Positions 13,043-17,492 of a DNA stretch of 17,492 bases are shown here, in pieces. The notes under the pieces were generated by a model, which worked only from the letters and a program-made list of their open reading frames with translations, was not told where the DNA came from and ran no database searches. Source of the stretch: Microcaldota archaeon (lineage in GTDB: Archaea > Micrarchaeota > Micrarchaeia > Anstonellales > Anstonellaceae). A program made the position numbers and the translations under genes. Numbering within the stretch: the first letter of the stretch is position 1; each line of letters opens with the position of its first letter. The stretch spans positions 1 through 17,492 of the forward strand of contig JAOAKE010000014.1 of the NCBI GenBank assembly GCA_026413805.1, in the 5' to 3' direction.

Positions 13043-13636
13043 CTATCCCCTTTCCATGTACCTTGCCCGCCGCTCAATTTCTGCCACCAGCTCAACAACT
13101 CGCCTGTTTTTGCTGGCCGCGAGGTATTCGGCCACAAACCTGCTTCCTGCCATGCCGCCAAGGGCTTTCTTCATAGTCACAACATCAGTCGCCTTGTCCT
13201 CGCAGTCGTTTGAGATGCTGCCCAGCCCAAAGTCAATTACTGCCATGCCCTCTTTGGTGAGCATAAGGTTTGCAGGGGTATAATCCCCATGCACGATGCC
13301 TGCAGAGTGAAGCCTTGCCAATATGCCTGCCGCCTCTTTTATCTCACGGCGTGTAATCTTCCTTTTTCCAAGCTCATGGTGCAGCATTTTTCCTTCCAGG
13401 AACTTCATCCTTATGAAAAACTCGCCAACCTCATAAACAACAGGGCAGAGCACCCCTGCCTGCTTTGCGCGTGCAAGGAGCCTTGCCTCCCTTTTTGTCC
13501 TGCTGCCTCTTATTTGGCGGTCAAGCAAGGCAACTCGGTATTTTTTTTCCACCCTCAGCTTTTCAACAGCCTTTCTTCCCATAACGGAAAGCTTGCGAAG
13601 GACTGCCTCAGCACCAGCCATCCAAGGAGCGCGCAT
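13043..13636 (-). CDS. bud32: Kae1-associated protein kinase Bud32
   Basis: Bud32 is the small atypical kinase/ATPase of the KEOPS complex, which with Kae1 makes the t6A modification at position 37 of ANN-decoding tRNAs. From ATG13636 there are 197 residues, usual for a stand-alone Bud32. Motifs are GAEAVLRK near the start, KKYR..LLDRQIRGSRTKREARLL (31-54), catalytic HGDYTPANLM (116-125; Asp118, Asn123), metal-binding DFG (135-137) and the C-terminal EDKATDVVTMKKAL (146-159). ATG13636 lies one base after the stop of the site-2 protease; ATG13621 is a possible alternative and TTG13648 would overlap. Kae1 is not fused here and is not in the window. DUF357 follows after two bases. The assignment is firm; only the exact start is open. 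Confidence 0.93.
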   Translation of the reverse strand: MRAPWMAGAEAVLRKLSVMGRKAVEKLRVEKKYRVALLDRQIRGSRTKREARLLARAKQAGVLCPVVYEVGEFFIRMKFLEGKMLHHELGKRKITRREIKEAAGILARLHSAGIVHGDYTPANLMLTKEGMAVIDFGLGSISNDCEDKATDVVTMKKALGGMAGSRFVAEYLAASKNRRVVELVAEIERRARYMERG

Positions 13637-13637
13637 C

Positions 13638-14255
13638 TTAAAACCCAACTATCTGCATGCCGAAGAAAGAGAAGGCAAAGGAAGCAAGCCAGATTCTCCA
13701 ATCCCAAGCCAAGACCTTGCTTCCGTCAAGGGGGTAAATTGGGATGAGGTTGAATGTTGCCAGCATCATGTTTGCCCCTGCGCCAAGGTATGCCACTGTG
13801 AATATTACAGGGTTCTCGCTAAACAGGAGGGCAATTGCAAAAAATATTGCCGAAAGAGCCCAATTGGTGGCAGGCCCTGCCAGTGAAATTATCCCGTTTT
13901 CTCTTGCAGAGATGTGGCGCATGGCGTATATATAAACCGCCCCGGGCGCAATGAATATTGGCAGGCGAAATCCAAATATCTGAGGGACAATGGCAAGCCC
14001 AAGGGCAATTGCAAGCATGGTGGGCCATGCCTTGAACCTTGCCTTGGCGCCATATTTTATCCCATAGTATTTGTGGGAAAGCTCATGCAGCACAAACCCG
14101 CTCCCGATTGTTATGGTGAACGCCGCCATGTTGAATATGAAGCGCGAGGGCTCAAGCTCCAGCCCCGACACATAAAAGGTCAAGGTCAGCGCAATGGCAA
14201 GGACCGAAATGGCTATCTCCCATGCCTCGTCCTTGCCGACATAGAAATTATTCAT
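13638..14255 (-). CDS. Site-2 protease-like intramembrane zinc metalloprotease (M50)
   Basis: This 205-residue membrane protein has the two signatures of site-2 proteases, which cut substrates inside the lipid bilayer. HELSH at residues 57-61 gives two zinc ligands and the catalytic Glu58, and NLIPIYPLDG at 169-178 supplies the third ligand, Asp176. GPATN (127-131) is also typical. About five to six membrane segments are visible, near 12-30, 38-56, 78-95, 98-112, 122-146 and 150-172, with a short final segment. There is no PDZ or CBS domain, so it is a minimal form. ATG14255 is chosen because GAGGGGG lies seven bases upstream, overlapping the cdc48 stop; ATG14261 would be too close. It starts 12 bases after cdc48 and is one base from bud32. 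The substrate is unknown. Confidence 0.9.
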   Translation of the reverse strand: MNNFYVGKDEAWEIAISVLAIALTLTFYVSGLELEPSRFIFNMAAFTITIGSGFVLHELSHKYYGIKYGAKARFKAWPTMLAIALGLAIVPQIFGFRLPIFIAPGAVYIYAMRHISARENGIISLAGPATNWALSAIFFAIALLFSENPVIFTVAYLGAGANMMLATFNLIPIYPLDGSKVLAWDWRIWLASFAFSFFGMQIVGF

Positions 14256-14267
14256 TTGCATTCCCCC

Positions 14268-16424
14268 TCAGCGGTACATTGAGTTAATTTCTCCCTTTGC
14301 AAACTTCTTTATTTTATCTACGTAGGTCTTGGTAATTGAAGGCTTGACTGCAGCAAGCGCCTCCTCAAAGTCGGACTTCAGGACCTCCTTTGCATTGACA
14401 TCGCGCCTGATTGCCGCCATGCCAGCCTCCCTGCAGACATTTTCAATGTCTGCCCCAGTGTAGCCCTCTGTCTTCTTGGCAAGCTCTTCCAAGTCCACTG
14501 CCTTTGAAAGGGGCATTGACTTTGTGTGTATCTTGAATATTTCAAGGCGAGTTTTCTCGTCGGGGGGAGGGATTTCAATTATCCTGTCAAACCTGCCTCC
14601 GCGAAGCAGCGCAGGGTCAAGCATGTCAGGCCGGTTGGTGGCAGCAATCACCACTACGTTTTTCAGCCCGGTAAGGCCGTCCATCTCAGTAAGGAGGGTG
14701 TCTACCACCCTTTCAGTTACGCGGCTGCCCTCGTCCATTGCACCTCGGTGCGGGGCAATAGAATCTATTTCATCTATGAAAATTATGCAAGGAGTCGCCA
14801 TCCTTGCCTTCCTGAAGGTCTCACGCACAGCCTTTTCAGACTCCCCTACCCATTTGGAGAGCACCTCAGGCCCCTTTATTGATATGAAATTCGCTTCGGT
14901 TTCAGTTGCCACAGCCTTTGCAAACATGGTCTTTCCAGTCCCTGGCAGCCCAACCAACAATATTCCCTTGACCGGGCGAATTCCCATCCTGGAAAATACC
15001 TCGGGGTTTTTCAGCGGGAGCTCAACTGCCTCCTTGAGCTCCTTCTTGACATTTTCAAGCCCGCCGATGTCTGCCCATCTGACATTGGGCCTCTCTATAA
15101 AGACCTCCCGCAGGGCAGAGGGCCTAATTTCCCTTAGCGCATTGAAGAAATCCTCGCGAGTGACTTGCAGGTTATCCAAAATCTCAGCAGGTATGAACTC
15201 CTGTTCCAAGTCTATTTTTGGCAAAATCCTTCGCAGCACTTTCATGGCAGCCTCTTTTGTAAGCGAGGAGATGTCAGCCCCAGTGTATCCGTGGGTTATT
15301 GCAGCAAGCTCGTCTATGCTTACATCAGGGGCAAGTGGCATGCTTCTTGTGTGTATTTGCAAAATCTCCTTTCTTCCCTGCCTGTCAGGAACTCCCAGCT
15401 CTACCTCCCGGTCAAACCTTCCTGGCCTGCGAAGTGCAGGGTCAATTGAGTTGGGGCGGTTGGTCGCCCCAATTACTATTACCTGCCCCCTTGTCTTCAG
15501 CCCGTCCATCAGTGTCAAAAGCTGGCTTACCATCCTTCGCTCAACTTCACCTGTCGCCTCCTCTCTTTTCGGGGCTATGGCATCAATCTCATCCATGAAT
15601 ATTATTGAAGGGGCGTTTTCCTGCGCCTCCTTGAAAATCTGCCGCAGCCTTTCTTCTGACTCGCCGACAAACTTGCTTACAAGCTCAGGCCCGCCAATGT
15701 GTATAAAGTTTGCCTCGCTTTCAGAAGCCACTGCGCGGGCAAGGAGTGTCTTTCCTGTGCCAGGTGGCCCGTAAATAAGAACCCCTTTGGGAGCCTCAAT
15801 GCCCAGCCTTTCAAAAAGCTCAGGGTGCCTCATGGGAAGCTCAACCATCTCGCGTATCTTCTGCACCTCTTCTTTCAGCCCCCCTATGTCTTCGTAGCTT
15901 ACCGTAGTTACTTGGGCAGTTTCCTTTTCAGGCGCCTCTTTCAGTATGAGCTCGGTGTTTTCATTGACCATTACTATGCCTGCAGGCTGGACCACTGCGG
16001 CAACCAAGGGAAAGGCAGTTCCAAACACCCCGATGAATATAGTGTCTCCCCTGTTTACTGCCCTGCCAATCATTTTCTTTTTTACAAACTGGTCAAAGCC
16101 AGGCGAGTATTTCATGGGCTGGGTGGGGGCAAGCACCACCTTTCTTGCCTCTTTTAGCTCTGCTTTTTTTACTATTATTTTATCGCCAAGCCCAACCCCA
16201 GTGTTCTGCCGCAGGTAGCCATCCATCCTTATTATATTCAGCCCCTCGTCTTGCGGGTGGGCCTGCCAGACAAACGCAGCAGTGGAGCGTTTGCCTTTTA
16301 GCTCCACGATGTCGCCTGTTGAAACATCAAGTTCCTTGCGCGCCTTGGAGTCTATCCTGACCAATCCCCTTCCAACGTCATTTTGCAGTGCCTCTGCTAC
16401 TTTCAGCTCAATAGACTTGGTCAT
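14268..16424 (-). CDS. cdc48: Cdc48/VAT AAA+ unfoldase
   Basis: This 718-residue protein is the archaeal homologue of Cdc48/p97, a hexameric ATPase that pulls proteins apart, often for degradation by the proteasome. The N-terminal double-psi barrel and four-stranded domain span ~1-175. D1 has GPPGTGKT (219-226), Walker B IIFMDEID (274-281), pore KFVG (251-254) and arginine fingers in RRPGRFDR (332-339). D2 has GLPGTGKT (492-499; Leu for the common Pro at 493), Walker B IIFIDEID (547-554), pore KWVG (524-527) and LRGGRFDR. Both ATPase sites look intact. No C-terminal HbYX tail is seen; it ends in SMYR. ATG16424 follows a strong GGGGGGAT. It leads the cluster with the site-2 protease, bud32, DUF357 and L41e. 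Confidence 0.96.
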   Translation of the reverse strand: MTKSIELKVAEALQNDVGRGLVRIDSKARKELDVSTGDIVELKGKRSTAAFVWQAHPQDEGLNIIRMDGYLRQNTGVGLGDKIIVKKAELKEARKVVLAPTQPMKYSPGFDQFVKKKMIGRAVNRGDTIFIGVFGTAFPLVAAVVQPAGIVMVNENTELILKEAPEKETAQVTTVSYEDIGGLKEEVQKIREMVELPMRHPELFERLGIEAPKGVLIYGPPGTGKTLLARAVASESEANFIHIGGPELVSKFVGESEERLRQIFKEAQENAPSIIFMDEIDAIAPKREEATGEVERRMVSQLLTLMDGLKTRGQVIVIGATNRPNSIDPALRRPGRFDREVELGVPDRQGRKEILQIHTRSMPLAPDVSIDELAAITHGYTGADISSLTKEAAMKVLRRILPKIDLEQEFIPAEILDNLQVTREDFFNALREIRPSALREVFIERPNVRWADIGGLENVKKELKEAVELPLKNPEVFSRMGIRPVKGILLVGLPGTGKTMFAKAVATETEANFISIKGPEVLSKWVGESEKAVRETFRKARMATPCIIFIDEIDSIAPHRGAMDEGSRVTERVVDTLLTEMDGLTGLKNVVVIAATNRPDMLDPALLRGGRFDRIIEIPPPDEKTRLEIFKIHTKSMPLSKAVDLEELAKKTEGYTGADIENVCREAGMAAIRRDVNAKEVLKSDFEEALAAVKPSITKTYVDKIKKFAKGEINSMYR

Positions 16425-16475
16425 AAAAATCCCCCCTGCAGATGCGCCTCTCCCTTCTCTAAAAGTGCCCCGAAG

Positions 16476-16486
16476 GTTTAAAAAAG
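16476..16486 (-). promoter_or_regulatory. TATA box for the cdc48 cluster
   Basis: The minus strand reads TTTTTTAAACC, centred near 16480, predicting a transcript start near 16454 and a leader of about 30 bases that includes the GGGGGG Shine-Dalgarno before ATG16424. Confidence 0.45.
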
Positions 16487-16515
16487 AAGGAGGTTTTCAG
16501 AAGGCATAGCAAAAT

Positions 16516-16525
16516 GCTTTATAAC
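16516..16525 (+). promoter_or_regulatory. TATA box for the leaderless gene at 16549
   Basis: GCTTTATAAC is centred about 27-28 bases before ATG16549, with no Shine-Dalgarno in between, so the predicted transcript begins on or next to the ATG. It is one of the clearest TATA boxes in the window. Confidence 0.5.
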
Positions 16526-16548
16526 TTCTTATACACATAATACCACAT

Positions 16549-16986
16549 ATGTCCATAAAGGGATTTTTCCACAGGCTCAAAGAGGCAAGGCAGGCAGGAT
16601 TTGAAATTGAAAGCCTTCGCCGCCAGCAGCTTCTTTGCGAGGCTGGGCTGTCAAAGGCAAGTTCCATTGCTGAGCAGGCCCGCATAGCCTCAGAAATCGC
16701 AAAGATTTCGGGAAAGGCATCAGATTTCACAAAATTGCAAGGAAAAAGGTTTGATTGGTCCAGAAAGACCGCGCGTGCAAACTTCATGGGCGCCCTTTAT
16801 GCCGATATTAAGGCCAACCGTGAAAGAATAGACCCTGCAAAGTATTGCCGTGTTTTGCAGGAAATTGAGCCGTGGCTTGAGAAGGCAGACATATACCGCC
16901 GTATAGTGTTCAACCTCAGCTACAAGCTGAGAAAAATGGAGATTGCAGACAAAGAGAAACGCAAAAAGCAGGCCAACAGGCATTAA
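16549..16986 (+). CDS. Unknown small basic helical protein
   Basis: I recognise no family. The 145 residues are largely helical and strongly basic, especially the end (KMEIADKEKRKKQANRH). The N-terminal half (residues ~5-55) has an amphipathic repeat pattern with alternating Ala, Glu and Arg/Lys, as in a helical hairpin; Trp69 and the segment FDWSRKTARANFMGALYADI form a more conserved-looking core; residues ~90-130 are again helical. No signal peptide or membrane segment is seen. ATG16549 is the natural start, 27-28 bases after a TATA box. The gene is divergent from cdc48, 124 bases away, and its stop is two bases from that of the convergent EndoQ-type gene. A nucleic-acid or ribosome association would suit the charge, but this is a guess. 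Confidence 0.65.
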   Translation: MSIKGFFHRLKEARQAGFEIESLRRQQLLCEAGLSKASSIAEQARIASEIAKISGKASDFTKLQGKRFDWSRKTARANFMGALYADIKANRERIDPAKYCRVLQEIEPWLEKADIYRRIVFNLSYKLRKMEIADKEKRKKQANRH

Positions 16987-16988
16987 AG

Positions 16989-17492
16989 CTAGAAATCCCC
17001 AAGGGTTTTTTGCCCTATTCCCCTTTCTTTTTCTGCCTCGTCAAATATTATTATCTTGCCATATTCTCCGTCATAGCCTGCCACTTTTTTTACCCTGCCT
17101 TCCTCCACCCTCCTTATTGCCTCTGCAAGCCTCTCTCCTGCCGCCTTTTTCAGCTCGCTGTTCTTTGCATGCAGCACAGCAAACTCATTCCCAAAGTGCT
17201 TGACAAGCCGGTAATATTCTTCCTCTACAGCCTTTGAGCCTTCTTTTTTGCCATAGACCTCCGCGAGTATTTCCTTGAGGGGCACCAGCCACTCAAATGG
17301 CACGGCATTTTTTGGGACAAAGTTTGCAGGCCGGTCAGCAAGCTGTTCCACCCTATTCATCACCCCGATGGTAAGCTGCCGCTTGCACACAGGGCAAATT
17401 CCGTTGTGCTTTTTTGTTTCTTCAGGCGAGAACCGAACCCCGCACAGCCTATGCCCGTCAAAGTGGTATTTGCCCTCCTCAGGGTAGAATTC
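16989..17492 (-). CDS. EndoQ-type PHP-family nuclease, C-terminal part only
   Basis: The frame is open to the window end, so only the last 167 residues are present. They match the C-terminal region of COG1379 PHP-domain proteins, which include Endonuclease Q, an enzyme that nicks DNA 5' of deaminated bases and abasic sites. Visible are FDGHRLCGVRFSPEET, the zinc-ribbon pair CPVC (residues ~34-37 of the fragment) following an earlier Cys, then LTIGVMNRVEQLADRP, PFEWLVPLKEILAEVYG and the closing GYDGEYGKIIIFDE. The N-terminal catalytic PHP domain lies outside the window. The family name rests on these motifs as I remember them; EndoQ is the likely but not the only member. The stop is two bases from that of the convergent small gene. 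Confidence 0.8.
   Translation of the reverse strand, partial: EFYPEEGKYHFDGHRLCGVRFSPEETKKHNGICPVCKRQLTIGVMNRVEQLADRPANFVPKNAVPFEWLVPLKEILAEVYGKKEGSKAVEEEYYRLVKHFGNEFAVLHAKNSELKKAAGERLAEAIRRVEEGRVKKVAGYDGEYGKIIIFDEAEKERGIGQKTLGDF

Noticed and set aside
14476..15774. Long open frame of 432 codons on the + strand inside cdc48
   Set aside because: It is exactly antisense to the two AAA domains of cdc48, has a Ser/Pro-rich translation without recognisable motifs, and the minus-strand frame is unmistakable.
17487..17492. Window ends exactly in GAATTC, an EcoRI site
   Set aside because: This could hint at a cloned fragment boundary, but the other end does not match and a single hexamer is not biological evidence.
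1..17492. Search for CRISPR arrays, insertion sequences, attachment sites and toxin-antitoxin pairs
   Set aside because: No regularly spaced repeats, transposase motifs, terminal inverted repeats or tRNA-associated target duplications were seen; the gene content looks like core archaeal chromosome.

Overview
The window is archaeal. Evidence read directly from the sequence: a replication factor C small subunit, an IleRS of the euryarchaeal type (HxGT in place of HIGH), archaeal Trm1, a Kae1-associated kinase Bud32, a DUF357 protein, a two-AAA Cdc48/VAT ATPase, the C-terminal part of an EndoQ-type nuclease, a 37-residue L41e ribosomal protein, a tRNA-Phe interrupted at the archaeal position 37/38, tRNA genes without encoded CCA, and TATA-like boxes about 27 bases before several start codons. 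Dense packing, very short intergenic gaps and a high share of unrecognised small proteins would fit a small-genome (DPANN-like) lineage, but I cannot place it further.

Layout. 1-5300: an unknown basic protein (+) runs tail to tail into rfcS (-) with a 47-base overlap; rfcS shares a short divergent promoter region with a four-helix membrane protein (+), which is followed after 6 bases by ileS (+). 5300-7000: enolase (+), then a small unknown helical protein (-). 7050-9420: a 789-residue protein (+) with a long coiled coil, a linker carrying two copies of a short motif, glycine-rich hydrophobic segments and a LysM-like C-terminal domain. 9470-9690: tRNA-Asn and intron-containing tRNA-Phe (-). 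9720-11310: trm1 followed by a CoA-binding-fold protein (-). 11359-12594: an EPSP-synthase-family protein (+) in which most known active-site residues are replaced. 12648-16424: a minus-strand cluster cdc48 - site-2 protease - bud32 - DUF357 - L41e, with gaps of 12, 1, 2 and 48 bases. 16549-17492: a small unknown protein (+) with an apparently leaderless promoter, converging on an EndoQ-type gene that is cut by the window end.

Most genes serve information processing (clamp loading, tRNA charging, tRNA methylation, threonylcarbamoyl-adenosine modification, ribosome) or protein quality control (Cdc48 with an intramembrane protease); enolase is the central-metabolism gene. The two most unusual items are the EPSP-synthase-like protein that has lost its catalytic set, and the LysM-like coiled-coil membrane protein. 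Several genes start at TTG behind an AGGTG-type Shine-Dalgarno at 5-6 bases. All family assignments are from motif reading by eye, without database searches.
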